From assembly GCF_035046485.1 (NCBI RefSeq), contig NC_085138.1, positions 275,881,694-275,945,693 on the forward strand: 64,000 nucleotides of DNA, read 5' to 3'. How positions within the stretch are numbered: position 1 is the stretch's first letter; each line of letters begins with the position of its first letter. The notes under the pieces were generated by a model, which was not told where the DNA came from, made no database searches, and was given only the letters and a program-made list of their open reading frames with translations. The position numbers and the translations under genes are program-made. Positions 1 to 11,695 of the stretch are shown in pieces. The stretch comes from Aedes albopictus (taxonomy: Eukaryota; Arthropoda; Insecta; Diptera; Culicidae).

Positions 1-807
1 AATAGTTAAGATCATTTTAATTCGATAAATATTAGAATGAAACAATGTTCCAGGCACAATTGTCCGAATAAGATAATGCGTTGCTAAATTTTGTGTAGAA
101 AGATTAGTGATCGATTTTGCTGTTGCTGAGCCACCAAGCATTCAACCATTCACTTTTCGAATGCACTACACTTTTAACGATCGATGGAATATATCCGAAA
201 ATTATCCGATTTATAACTCTTAAGGAATAATTTTCTCTGGTCCTGGAAAGGTCCGTTCAAATAACGGTTGATTTGAGAAAGACAATTGAAAATTATCCGC
301 ACTGAATGCGGGAAGCCATCGAAAACTGCCGCCGCCTGCTGCTGTGAATGAGATTCCTGGTTCTATCAGATAGATAGTCGAGAGTCATCGCTGGGTTGGT
401 GAGCAGCTACCCAGCTGCGGAGGTAACTTCCATTGCCGGGCCCACCGCAGCCGTGATCAGTGGATTAGATTTCTGGTGCTATCACTCGTCGCAGTTGACG
501 TGCTGCTGCGTAGCCGTGGACGTGATATCCACCTCCAACCCCCCCCCCCCCCCCAGTGACTGATCCAATGAAAATGACGAAAAAAATCAGAGGGAACAGC
601 TTTTATACCCCTAGATTGGCAGATGAAGCTCCTCCCATTCGGCTGGCTTTCCAGTTTATTTCGATTGCATGACCCGCCCCGCATGCTTCGGACGCTTCAA
701 ACGATTTTCAACCAAGAAATGAGAGAAATTTTCATTTAACAAATAAAGTAACCAAAATATAAAAAGATTTAGATCATTTTAATTCGAAAAATGCTAGAAT
801 TAAACAA

Positions 808-967
808 GGGATCGTCCTTAAATTACGGCACACAAAAATAGTCATTTCAACCCCTCCTCATCCATATGTCACACTTTTTGTATGGGACCTCTGAAATTTT
901 TGTATGGGTCGTCACACTTTGCTGACCCCCCCCCCCTTTAAATGTGACGTAATTTCTGGACGCTCCC
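808..967. mobile_element. 160-bp MITE, GTCC(A/T)TAAATTAC-type ends
   Basis: The element interrupts the second tandem unit. Its ends are GGGATCGTCCTTAAATTACG and, on the other strand, GGGAGCGTCCAGAAATTACG. It is flanked by CAA on both sides (805-807 and 968-970). The sister unit at about 1600 reads straight through as AAACAATGTTTCAC, which gives the empty site. The ends match the MITEs at 17061-17225 and 16389-18254. A 3-bp duplication and terminal G-rich repeats suggest a PIF/Harbinger-like non-autonomous family (inference). Confidence 0.75.
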
Positions 968-2480
968 CAATGTTTCACAAAAAATGTTTCTGATAGGACA
1001 ATGCGTTGCTAAATTCTGGATGGAACGATTAGTGGCCGGAATTCAATCTTTCATTTTTCGATTGAACCACACTTTTCTCGATTCTGGAATGAAATTATCT
1101 GATTTACAACTCTTGAGGAATTATTTTCGGTGGTCCTGAAAAGGACCGTTTGATTATTTGACGATTTTAGGAACGAAATGGCATGAAAACATCATGGCAC
1201 GCAATGCGTGTTGGTTTTCTCCTTGCTAAATACAGGATGCCACCGAAAACTAGTACGCCGCTTTCTGCCATGGATGAGATTCCGCACGATAGCCGAGAGT
1301 TGCGGCAGGGTTGAAGTGCTACTGCTCAGCTGTGGAGGTGACATCCACCCTGCCTGACTGATCCAACGAAAATGACGAAAGAAATCAAAGGGAACAGCTT
1401 TTATGTCACTAGATTGGCAGATGAAGCTCCTCCCATTCGGCTGGCTTTTCAGTATATTTCATTTGCACGACCCGCCCCGCATGCACCAGACGCTTGAAAC
1501 GGTTAATCAACCGAGAAATGAGAAAATTTTCATTTAACGAATAAAGTAATCAAAATATTGGAAGAATTTGATTATTTTAATTCGAAAAATAGTTAAATTA
1601 AACAATGTTTCACGAAAAATGGTCTGGACAGGATAAAGTGTTGCTAAATTCCTGGTGGAATCATTAGTGGCCGGCTTCATTATTGTTGCGGGGCCACCAA
1701 GCATACAATTTTTCACTTTTTGGTTGCACCACACTGAGCGATGGAATGAAATAATTATCTGATTCACAACTCTTGAGGAATAATTTTCTATGGTCCTGAA
1801 AAGAACTGTTTGAATATTGGACGATTTCAGACAGAAAATTGACATCAATTTATCATGCCACGCAATGCGTGTTAGATTTCCCCATGCTGAATGCTGAACG
1901 CCGTCGAAAATTGGCCCGTCGCTTGCTGCCATGGATGCGATTAGTGATCGCCTTCACTGTTGCTGAACCACCACCAAGAATTCAATCTTTCACTATTGGT
2001 TTTCACTACACTTTCTCGGTCGATGGAGGAAATTTATCCAATTTACTCTCTAGGAAGCATTTTCAATGGTCCTGAAAAGAACCGTTTGAATTATGGACGG
2101 TTTTAGGAAGAAATTGAAATCAATTCATCATGCCACGCAATGCGTTTTGGATTTCTCCGTGCTGTTTGCTGGAAGCCGTCGAAAATTGGCCCACCGCTTG
2201 CTGCCGTGGATGCGATTCCGGATTTTGCTGCTGCCTCTGCCAACACCGTCGATCAATCCGATGTTCAAACACTTCTTTGGTCTGCCGCGTTAGACGGTTA
2301 GAAGGTGAATGTACAACAGCCTTGACAACAGCACCCTTGCCGAAAACCACCGCCACCGAGCCGACACGGCCGTCAAAGAAGAATGACGAAAACGCAAACG
2401 AAGAAAGTGGGCAGCTCTCGTTCGATGCGTTCACCTCGAGACGACAGAGACAAATGAGGGAAGATGCGAAGAAGCAGTAG

Positions 2481-2531
2481 CTTTTATATTCGACGGGAGC
2501 ATCCAAAATGTGCTCGATCGTGATTGGCTGG
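2481..2531 (-). promoter_or_regulatory. Promoter-like CCAAT + TATA module
   Basis: Read on the minus strand, a CCAATCA box (2521-2529) is followed about 30 bp downstream by AATATAAAAG (2481-2490). The equivalent place in the other two tandem units also has an ATAAAAGCTGTTCCC-type sequence (about 600-612 and 1393-1407, minus), so the module is conserved between otherwise decayed copies. This is a promoter-like arrangement only; there is no intact gene downstream. Confidence 0.3.
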
Positions 2532-2557
2532 AATAAACATGGGTTCACTTTTCCCAA

Positions 2558-3090
2558 TTTTTCAATAGTTTGCTATTGAAAATCAGCAAATATTAATATT
2601 GGACATAATTGGTGTAAAGATTTCCAATCGATTGGAACCAAAATTTTGAAAATTCAACGAGAAATGGCTGAGTTATTAACGCTCAAAATTTCCACTTCAA
2701 ACGTAACGCGGCCGATTTCTGAAAATTTAGAATGACACCCGGTATAGAAAAGAGAGACGTAGTCCTACGTCAAAAAACAAGGGGTAACAAGTCCTCCCAG
2801 CGATCAAGTCTCCTTAGTCTAAATGTCAAGCAACTTCACATGACGAGTAAGTTATAACTTTTGTCACAAGACTTGGATCGCTTTGCGGTCTTCGGCAAAG
2901 TTTTTCAGAGTATGTATCTGGGTCTAAAGGGTCTTGTACCATTTGCACAGGTGTAGCTATTTTGAGCACCTTAAAGTCAGTGCCAAAAAATAAGTTATTA
3001 CACAAACTGTTTAAACAGTAGTGCGAATTCAAGTGCCAATCTGTTCATTTCAGAGTGCAGATTTTTTACCGTGTAGGTATAAAATTTACT
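2558..3090. other. Unassigned non-coding stretch
   Basis: No open frame longer than about 70 codons and no recognisable family. The only feature noted is TCTTCGGCAAAG at 2890-2901, a motif that recurs in several foldback elements of this window. Confidence 0.5.
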
Positions 3091-3425
3091 GGGGTCTCCA
3101 GTTAGCCTAGTGGTTAAGGCTATGATCGCCAATCCGGAGACGGCGGCATGGGCGAAACTACCGATCTTTGCCAGGGGGTGCACTACAAACAAATATTCAT
3201 TAGTTCATCCATACATTATTCATCGCCCCATATCTCACAGCAATGCTTTACAATTCTAGGGGGTGCCTGGCACCCCCAGTAGTTTCGCCTATGGACGGCG
3301 GGTTCGATTCCCGTTCCAATCGGGAAAATTTTCTCGACTCCCTGAGCATAGTGTGCCATTGTACTTGCCTCACAATATACAAATTCATGCAATGGCAGGC
3401 AAAGAAAGCCCTTACATCTGCAACT
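3091..3425 (+). mobile_element. tRNA-headed SINE, interrupted copy
   Basis: It starts GGGGTCTCCAGTTAGCCTAG and has an A-box-like TAGCCTAGTGGTTAAGG and a B-box-like GGGTTCGATTCCCG, as expected for a pol III promoter in a tRNA-derived SINE. It matches the intact copy at 4124-4392 until about 3420, where the 3' part is lost. A 147-bp MITE (3147-3293) splits it between the A and B boxes, so it should no longer be transcribable from its own promoter. Confidence 0.85.
3147..3293. mobile_element. 147-bp hAT-like MITE inside the SINE
   Basis: The ends are CATGGGCGAAACTAC and, on the opposite strand, CATAGGCGAAACTAC. They are flanked by a perfect 8-bp duplication, GACGGCGG (3139-3146 and 3294-3301). 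The intact sister SINE at 4124-4392 contains a single GACGGCGG at the equivalent place, confirming the empty site. An 8-bp duplication is the hAT norm; assignment to hAT is inference from that and the short ends. Confidence 0.85.
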
Positions 3426-4123
3426 GCAAAATTTCATAAATGTATTCGATAAAAAATCTGCCAGACTTAACAATTAACAATGGAAGACTTGGCTGTTTTA
3501 TTTTGTTAACCTCGCAAGAGGGACAAAAAATAAGGTTCATATAACTTAATAATCGCAAAAAATATTCCATCGAAAAGTTCCTTTGTCTTCGTTAATAAGG
3601 TTCCGTTTTGCGGTGTGCAATTAATTGCTACAGTTTATGGCACAGCATTCATTAAATAAAAAGAATGAAAAGATGCCCCGATAGCCCCGATATTTTCCAT
3701 CTGGCATCAATATCATATCGGTGTGGTGTTTCAGATAGGAATTTTGTAAACGTTCCGTGCTGTCGAAACAGTCCTACATTCATATGTGGTACAAGTTCGG
3801 ATACGTGACTCAGACAGCGTATTATAATGAAAGGTGTGAACTGCTGTTGAATGATTTAAATTCTTTGTTGTAACTTATTCGATTTATTATAATGTATATT
3901 TCAATATATCATTATTTCTCAAGCATCTTTTTTCTGATCTTCAAAAGTTGTTTGAAATATGAATTGTACAATAAATAACTTTGTTAATGTAATCAGTAAA
4001 ATCTGTCGAATGTGTAGTTCATACGCAAACGCATTATGAAATGTGTACCGTAAAACGGGGTAACTTTGATAGTTTTTCAGCAAATTTCCTTAATATTTTT
4101 CCATGTTACAATATGTCCCCTAG

Positions 4124-4392
4124 GGGGTCTCCAGTTAGCCTAGTGGTTAAGGCTGTGGATCGCCAATCCGGAGACGGCGGGTTTGATTCCCGTTCGGATT
4201 GGGAAATTTTTCTCGACTCCCTGGGCATAGTGTATCATTGTACTTGCCTCACAATATACAAATTCATGAAATGGCAGGCAAAGAAAGCCCTTCAATTAAT
4301 AACTGTGGAAGTGCTCTAAGAACACTAAGTTGAAGTGAGGCAGGCCAAGTTCCAATGCGAACGTCGAGCCATAAAGAAGAAGAAGAAGAAGC
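4124..4392 (+). mobile_element. tRNA-headed SINE, complete copy
   Basis: Full-length 269-bp SINE: tRNA-like head with TAGCCTAGTGGTTAAGG (A box) and GGTTTGATTCCCG (B box), a tRNA-unrelated body, and a short (AAG)n tail. It is bounded by a perfect 11-bp target-site duplication, ATGTCCCCTAG (4113-4123 and 4393-4403). The family resembles Aedes tRNA-derived SINEs such as Feilai, but the exact family name was not verified. It is inserted in the 4045-5573 element. Confidence 0.9.
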
Positions 4393-4915
4393 ATGTCCCC
4401 TAGTTTAATATTTTTAAAACAAGTACTGGGGTATCAGATATCGATTGCAATTGAAAAAATCGAGCGTTTTCGTTATCTTGGGAGACTTTTAATTTTTCAT
4501 ATGAGCGAGAATCACATTTTCGTTTCACTTTGATAGTGCCCTGAAAACACATCAAATCTCAAAGACATAATCACAGATTGAAATTTTAGGAGTATAAACA
4601 TGAAGAGAGAAGCCTTGTGGAACATATCAAATTGAATTTTTATATCAAAACATGGATTTTTTACATAATTCTACATATAAAAATGAGTGTGTGGAGAACT
4701 GAGTGAAAAATACTTTTTAAAAAATACTGTTAGTTTAGCTAACAAAAATCATTATCTATGTTAACATATATTTTAACTGTACATCAACATATGATTACAT
4801 GGTATTCATGGTGAGTTCTCTTTTTATGAGGTACATATTTTATAATGTATATCTTAGCTTGTACTGCTTGGATCTCTATGATAATTTTACGCATTCTCAA
4901 GAACCCATACTTTAA

Positions 4916-5032
4916 CCTTTTGGAGCCGATTTTTTTTTCGCCGCTGTCGACGCAACCTCGCTGGTGTCGAATACGTTTGTTATGCTCGGTTTCATCGTCG
5001 GGGTCATATATGACCCCTCCGGCTCCAAAGGG
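4916..5032. mobile_element. 117-bp piggyBac-like MITE
   Basis: Flanked by TTAA on both sides (4912-4915 and 5033-5036). Inverted ends are CCTTTTGGAGCCG and, on the other strand, CCCTTTGGAGCCG. TTAA target sites and CC-starting ends are typical of piggyBac-derived MITEs (known for that superfamily; its application here is inference). Confidence 0.75.
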
Positions 5033-5292
5033 TTAAGATAAAAGAATAAAATAAAATTGATTTTGTGCTCGATCTCAACATATATAGTCCCGTAAGAGAT
5101 TCGAGGCAAGATTTGGAATCTTTTATGATGGATCTATCGAGCATAAGAGGCCAATCATTGAAAAAATAGTTGAAACGAAGTCGTATATGTAGCAGATTGT
5201 TTGAAGGTGACAGTTTGGTGAACAGGTAAAGGTTTGACAAATGACAAAAATATCAACAATTTTTATTTCTTGTAATATAAACTTGGTTTCAA

Positions 5293-5446
5293 TTCGAATG
5301 GGTGTAATCGGTTTCGTATCTTTTTATTCCACCCTATTTTGCTTATCCTTTGACAGATACGCGTATTTTGATTACCACTTGTAAAAACTGATTACACTCA
5401 TTCGAAAAGGGGATTTCTGCTTAGAGGACTCAAAAAGTCGGTACAA
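5293..5446. repeat. Partial relative of the palindromic repeat at 62288-62539
   Basis: It shares the segments TCATTCGAA, TTGCTTATCCTTTGACAGAT, ACGCGTATTT and GATTACCACTTGTAA with the repeat at 62288-62539, including the asymmetric end TCTAAGCAGAA / GTACCGACT. It is diverged and the second arm is largely missing. Confidence 0.7.
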
Positions 5447-5815
5447 GAATGGTTGATCTACGTTTGCCTTTTTCTTAACTGGTTGAAGGAATCATAGTTA
5501 TAAGATAAACTATACAATGCCTGTCGCACATCAAAGTTGCTCGCATTATCAAAATTACCCCGTTTTATGGTACCACTTGTAATACATTGAAGTTTTGTAA
5601 TTATCAAAGAGTATATGAAAGAATATACCTCCAGTAAGCTATAGCACAAGCAGATGGGGGTGATCATTGCGATACACAAACGTGAGAGTGTTTTGAGTTA
5701 TTAAATAATCCTCAATAATCTTCACAACATTTGCATTTCTTTGCATTAAGGACAAACGTCTTAACATCCCGCTTCAACAGTGCATCAAAACTTCAAACGC
5801 ACAAATCTCAAGAAG

Positions 5816-7242
5816 TACAACTAACAATTGCAAGTCACAAGCAAGCAAGCTTGCTGAATGGTTGCTTAATAATGGTAATGATAGCTGAACTAAAATTATG
5901 CTCTACACATTACTGTTTAAATGATTTTTCAATTGAGAAAGTAGTCAATGTTCGACTATCCTCATCGGTCTCAACAATGATAAATCCAAACACTTTTCAA
6001 AAGTTTAACAAGAAATTTATTCGACAAGCATTGATTCCTTAACAAAAGAGTTTAACAAAACATGTGTCTGCATCTTATTAAGCTGATGTATCGATAAGCA
6101 TATGCTCCTGAACAATGTGCTTTTCACTTGTCAAATAAACGCCTTCAGCCCGTCATAGTTTGACTCGGAACTTTGCTCGGATTATGGGATAAATCGTGGC
6201 TAAAACTGTTTAGACAACCAAGTTTTTAAAGAACCAATATTCTAACGAATCACATACAATAAAACAGAATAGAATAATGTAGTTTAACATTGAGTGCCAA
6301 GAGACGTATTCAACGTAAAAATGAGGTATTTATTTATTATAATTAGTCTGTAACAAGATGTCTTATACCTTGATTATTATATTGTTTATCTTCCGTAGAA
6401 GTTCGATAAATAAAAAAAATACTTAGGTAACGGATTTTCGACTGAGCATGAGTAGATTACCTGAACAGATGGTGTGAATGCACCATGTCCAAGACCATAC
6501 CGCACCACATATTGTCATACATTTTTAAAGATCGATATTTATTAATAAAAATAAAAACATTCATATCGCAATTAGTACGTCTGGAAACAATATCTTCAAT
6601 AAGGACCAACATTTTTTGGCCGCATTCGATAGAAGTTTTCTCACCGTGCGATAAAAATACTGACAGCGTAATCAGAATGGAAAACACGTGTTTTGGGCTG
6701 AACAGCTGTTGAAGTATAAGAGGCGTTGTTCAGTTGATTACCACGTGCTGTGTTAATTCACCACTGTTGAACACAAGTTCAGGAGTGATCATTATTGAGT
6801 CATGGGAAGATTATGTTTTGCTTTGGGTGCTGCATCTCACCATCTCTAGGATGGCGCAGATAGGAAGGCATGCGGCTGGCAATCGACAGATCTCGAGTTC
6901 TAATCCGGATTTAGGTAATTTTATATGTAATTCTTATTTCAAAATAGGTGTTCTCAGCATGTGAGCAAATAATTACTCTCGTTGAGATATCAACATTTTT
7001 GCATTTTATTTATTTTCAGTCATTTTTGCCAAAGCTTAATAACGGCTTTCCTGTACATTTGTAAAACGTTTTGAACAACAAAAAATTAAGTTGGTGCACA
7101 ACATGATGCTTTATAACTTCTCCAAATTTGTGTTAACAAAACCCGAACATAGGTTGTACGTGAAAATAATTCAAATGTTATTCAACATTATGCTGAATTA
7201 ATTCGACATAATGGTGCCTGGTAAATGAGTGATTGTTAGTTG
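5816..7242. mobile_element. 1.43-kb element inserted in the piggyBac-like MITE
   Basis: Inverted ends share CAACTAACAAT: TACAACTAACAATTGC on the left, and GATTGTTAGTTGG on the plus strand at the right. The flanks share GAAG, a possible 4-bp duplication. The interior is AT-rich with no transposase-like frame. The superfamily is not assigned. Confidence 0.6.
6842..6912 (+). repeat. Possible decayed tRNA-like SINE head
   Basis: GGATGGCGCAGATAGGAAGG could be a degraded A-box region and GAGTTCTAATCCGG about 45 bp later a degraded B box. No recognisable SINE body or target duplication follows, so this is only a candidate. Confidence 0.25.
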
Positions 7243-7511
7243 GGAAGCTTCACACAACAGTGCATTTTATTATTTTGTTCCTGCTCACTTGTAATAAGCT
7301 CAAAATAAGAAGATCAGGTGTGCTGGTTTTGTTTACGAAAAGATTTGTGCCCTCGAAATCGTGAGTATGTGCCAAAGTCAGCCATTGTGGCGGCCATTTT
7401 GGGATTCTAACAAGTCTGTCCTTAAATAGTCGACCAAAATCCATAAAAAAAATCCAAAAATGTGCATCTTTGTATGTTTGCAAGCTAAAGTATTGTTATA
7501 TGGTAGATTAA

Positions 7512-7627
7512 CCCTAAAAGGGATACCAGGGGTCCATTGGACCCCAGGCGCCTTTCAGAGCTCGTCTTTGATGGAACACACTCAGCGAGGTGACGAAACT
7601 GAGGCCATGAAGGTATCCCTTTTAGGG
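7512..7627. mobile_element. 116-bp piggyBac-like MITE
   Basis: The left flank is TTAA (7508-7511) and the right flank CTAA (7628-7631), one mismatch from TTAA. Inverted ends are CCCTAAAAGGGATACC and, on the other strand, CCCTAAAAGGGATACC, a perfect 16-bp match. The interior is GC-richer than its surroundings and non-coding. Confidence 0.8.
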
Positions 7628-7985
7628 CTAAGCATTCATTTTGGCTTATAGATAGTTTTTGTAGTTTAGGGAATGTTTTAGCCATTATACTAAGTTAGTT
7701 CATAGTTAGTATTACTAACCATGAAAAATAAATTCGTCTCATATCACCCTAAGATTGATAAAACTCATGTCAAAATAAATTTCATATGTCAAAAACATCA
7801 CAATAATATACTCCAAGAAGCAAAACGTGTGAACATTTGGCGCAATTTCGAAGTTTCAGAATTAATTGCTAAGTGGATCTTTTTTTCTGACATACCCAAT
7901 TTTTAAGCAATTTTCCCAATCTTATCAGAAATCACTGTATTCACTGTATTGTAACACAGATTACTAAGACAATGTAAAATGGAGG

Positions 7986-8986
7986 TACCGTCATTTCGGG
8001 TGAAATTGATCAGTGTGGTGATCGACGTGAGGGGCATTTTTATTTGTCAAAAATAATGCTCTAAACAATATGTGGGAGAAGACCATATTCTGGCTCAAGG
8101 GTTATTGAATGATGAGTTTACATATTTTATAGCCAATTAGTCACATATTTCTGTACTAAATTCAATATTTTCCCAAAATGCAAGCTAGGCGAGCTTCAAA
8201 GACACTTTCAAACTTTTGTTACCATAGCAGTATCGCACATGAAATGATTATTCGAATGAAAGTTTCTTGCTGTTTACTGTTCGCTGAACCCGATTTCATC
8301 ATTGAAAATTCTCAAAATGTTCAAATTTATGCATAAAATCAAACTTTTTGGAAGTTTACACTTATTTAGTATGAAAATTGCATACTTTCAGGCGTTTATT
8401 TTGAACTTATTCAACTTTAAGGACAGACTTGTTAGAATCCCAAAATGGCCGCCACAATGACCGACTTTGGCACCTACTCACGATTTCGAGCGCACAAGTC
8501 TCTTCGTAAACAAAACCAGCGCACCTGATCTTCTTATTTTAAGCTTATTACAAGTTAGCAAGAACAGAATAATAAAATGCACTGTTGTTTGAAGCTTGCT
8601 TCTTAAGATTCGTGCGTCTGAAGTTCTGATGCACTGTTGAAGCGGGATCTCAAGACGTTTGTCCTTAAACCTGCATAATTAAAAATTTAGTAACCTTTTA
8701 AAAGTTTTCCTTAGCTTTTCGCATTCTGGGCTGCTTAATTCAGACGGGTAAAATATTTTCAGCATTGACAAAGACATTTTACTGACTGATCAATTTCACC
8801 ACGAAAGTAAAATTTTTGATATTTATTATAATAAAATGATTTGCAGTAATAGTTTCAACTTCGTTGACTGATGAAGGCCATGGTCGTACTTGTTTTAAAG
8901 CATTTAGTTTAACCATTTCGATAAATATTCGAAAGCTAGTCGCCAAAAACTGCAAAAAGTGATCAATTTCACTCAAAATCACGGTA
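7986..8986. mobile_element. 1.0-kb element with GTGAAATTGATCA-containing ends
   Basis: The inverted ends TACCGTCATTTCGGGTGAAA... and (other strand) TACCGTGATTTTGAGTGAAA... match at 24 of 27 positions. An extra subterminal copy of TGATCAATTTCAC sits at about 8786. There is no coding frame and no clear target duplication. A TTAA-flanked MITE (8421-8664) is nested inside. Confidence 0.65.
8421..8664 (-). mobile_element. 244-bp piggyBac-like MITE, intact copy
   Basis: TTAA flanks at 8417-8420 and 8665-8668; inverted ends GGACAGACTTGTTAGAATCC and, on the minus strand, GGACAAACGTCTTGAGATCC. It is the reverse-orientation sibling of the split copy 5750-7421 and provides the reference for the empty site of that copy. 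Confidence 0.8.
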
Positions 8987-9053
8987 TTGCTTTCATTAAT
9001 AGGTATATTTTATCATTTTTACATGTAGATTTCATTGGAAACTATAATCACTA

Positions 9054-9168
9054 CAGTCATTGCACAATTATGGGTTACCTATAATTATGGATCAATCCCA
9101 TTTGAATTGCATGGTTAACTGATTGACTAGTAATTGTGACAGAATGACCCATATTTGTGCAATGACTG
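9054..9168. mobile_element. 115-bp TA-flanked palindromic MITE
   Basis: TA at 9052-9053 and 9169-9170. The ends CAGTCATTGCACAATTATGG and (other strand) CAGTCATTGCACAAATATGG differ at one position. A TA duplication with CAG ends is typical of Tc1/mariner-pogo-type MITEs. Confidence 0.8.
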
Positions 9169-9170
9169 TA

Positions 9171-10702
9171 TATGTATGGTGAATCTTTTTTTTGTGATGG
9201 TCACTGTAGATTCAAAACTGTACATGGGAAATTGGAATTCGGAATTAATAACCGAAAGCAATCAAAACATATTTTTCGTTTGATATTTCAAAATTCCTTT
9301 TCTTACGTTGTTTTTTTTAAGTTGCGAATATTGAATCCCAAACATCTGAAGAATAAAATTAAGTATTAGGTAAACTTCTGTCTAGTTTTAATTTCTCGAA
9401 ATTTAGGAATTATGGACAGTTGGTACTACTCTATGAATAAAAAAACAGTTGATTTGTTAGAACGAATATTTTTTCTTATTGCTTCGTTAAAAACCTAAGG
9501 ATTCAGCAATGTTTTTTTTTGTTTTTATTAACGTGCATTTTTACTTATAGCTAATTCTACACGATTCAGCAATGTGAATGCAGTTATGCAAGTGAAATAT
9601 ATTGGCTTAAAAGTATAGGTATGGTATTTTTAGTGATTGAAATGTTGCATTTTTATTTTTATCATAATATGTACAATTTGTAGACATAAATCTCATAAAA
9701 AAAAAACATTCACCTCGCCTAGCTACCTGTTCACACCTAAGTCATGCTTCCTCCAATATCAAACATATTTACCAGCTGCGAAATCCAATATACTTTGTTT
9801 ATTTACTACGGAAAACCGGTTGAAATCGAAAACCTTTTGTATGCCCACAAAATTGTAATGTTTGATACGATGAAAACGAGAGGCTATCGTTCATTCAGTT
9901 TTCCAGGAATGCATATCGCATCCAGTGGGCAAAGTGCGAAATCACGCTGAATCACAATCCAAGATCGCGGTTGGCCAAACAGGAACCGAAGTGAAGAGAG
10001 ATCCGGCGATAGGAAAGAAAAACAGACTCCGACTGGGTACTATTTTGTTATTCGGAAACCAAGGTTCTATAAATAAATGTATCGATATTCTCCGAGTATC
10101 TGAAATTTATATGCTCCAACTACCTATGGATTAAGATGCAGCTGGTTTGATTTTGCCAGTTCACTGTCAGATTCTCGGTTGAAAGGGTCGTGATCTTCTT
10201 GCATAGTGTGATCAGAAAATCGTTCAACTGCGTAGGAGTGGAGAAAATAGTGTTTTGCATTACATGTTTTTAAATATACTAAGCAAAAAGTTCAAACTAG
10301 TGTGAATAGTGATAAACATGCTTTTCAGGATAAGGTAATAGGCTGACCAAAATTTTTGCTTGACTAGAGTTGAATATAGTAATATAGCGTTGTTCAACGT
10401 TCACAACTTATAATTTCCTATGGGATTTTTTTAAAATTAATTCGCCTGTCATATAATTTCTAAAAACGAGCTCAAAATCCTCACATTTTTTTTGAATGAT
10501 TTTGAATTGTGCACTGGAACGCAACATTATTATTTTACTCCTACTTTGCGTAACGACCCAATTGGGACAAAGCCTGCTCCTCAGTTGTGTGTTCTATTCT
10601 TGTATTTTGTTTAAATATATTTATAATAGTGTCCCAAGCTAACCGATTTTGAGTGCACAACTTGTAGTAATTTTCAACACCGTGTTTGGTTCAAGTGTGA
10701 TA
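9171..10702. other. AT-rich stretch with no recognised feature
   Basis: Short chance frames only; no family, conserved motif or repeat pair recognised. Confidence 0.5.
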
Positions 10703-11695
10703 CAGGGGATACTCAAAATAACTGGGATAGGAAAAATTTTCACTTTTCAAAAAATGTTCAAATCGCTGTAACTTTTTGAAAAGGGTATCAAATATTCTCA
10801 AATTTTTACTGTAAGTTCATCAATTAGTTGTGTATCAGTGGTCAAAATTTGGAAAAGATCGAGCCATTCTACACGAAGTTATAACGGTTCTAGAAAAATA
10901 TATAATCATCCGATAGCCAACTTTGAGCTGTTATATCTCCGAATTCAATGAATCGAATGCAATGAATTTTTGATCATTTATGACTTATATAATAAGCTTT
11001 TAAAAACTTTTGACTTAACTTAAAATTCTCTACACGAAAGAAAATTATTACGATTCGATTATTTTTCTAAATTATAATCAATTTATTCAAAACTTCATTA
11101 TCGATTCAAAATTCGAGACAGTAATTATAGTTCATTTAAATTCTCTCTAATTGACTTCAATATGAATATGTTTTGAAAGGAAGTAACAACATAACCAGCA
11201 ATAAATTGAAAAAGTAATGGGATGCATATGAAAAATAGATAAATTTACTAAAAAAACGTACATTTATTCTAACCGCCATAACTTTTTTTCTTATTAATAA
11301 TTTCAAATTAAGGACAAGGTATTTGGAGTACATGGCTCAAATTTTCTAGAGCACCGTTTTTTAGAACCGGTGAACGGGTATGGCTGTAAATGCATCACGA
11401 TGATTGTTCAGTGGCTGTCATCAGCGTGATGCATTTTGTTCCAGATCCGTTCAACGGTTCTAAAAAACGGTGCTCTAGAAAATTTGAGCTATGTACTCCA
11501 AAAACCTTGTCCTTAAGTAAACTGTTTTTCAAAATTCATTATATTAGTCATAAACGAACAAAATTTCATTGCATTCGGTTCATTGAATCCGGAGATATAA
11601 CAGCTCAAAGTTGGCTATCGGATAATTATATCTTTTTCTAGAATTTTTATAACTTCGTGTAGAATGCCCCGATCTTTTCCAAATTTTGACCACTG

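Larger units (their letters stand above)
1..2557. repeat. Decayed tandem array of ~0.78-kb units
   Basis: Three diverged units begin near 1, 761 and 1556, each with an AATTCGA(A/T)AAAT-like start followed by an AAACAATGTT stretch and a TGCGTTGCTAAATT-like segment. Each then carries a block reading GGTCCTGAAAAG and a block with CGTCGAAAA. Units 1 and 2 end in a conserved AACAGCTTTTAT / GATGAAGCTCCTCCC module. The third unit contains a ~255-bp internal duplication (about 1839-2092 and 2093-2345). No unit has a long open frame. A run of 16 C at 539-554 may be length-uncertain. Low similarity to a histone coding region is discussed in the findings; otherwise the unit is unidentified. Confidence 0.7.
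4045..5573. mobile_element. 1.5-kb non-autonomous element, GTACC(G/A)TAAAACGGGG ends
   Basis: Terminal inverted repeats of about 27 bp (25 matching) start GTACCGTAAAACGGGGTAA on the left and GTACCATAAAACGGGGTAA on the right. There is no transposase-like frame. A SINE (4124-4392), a TTAA-flanked MITE (4916-5032) and a 62288-type repeat (5293-5446) sit inside it. No clear target duplication was found, so the superfamily is not assigned. Confidence 0.65.
5750..7421 (+). mobile_element. piggyBac-like MITE split by a 1.4-kb insertion
   Basis: TTAA at 5746-5749 and 7422-7425 flanks ends GGACAAACGTCTTAACATCC and (other strand) GGACAGACTTGTTAGAATCC. A second, uninterrupted copy lies at 8421-8664 (244 bp, opposite strand). 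The two copies align up to about 5815 and again from about 7243. Subtracting 244 from the 1672-bp span leaves 1428 bp, which matches the inserted segment 5816-7242 plus a short duplication. Confidence 0.8.
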
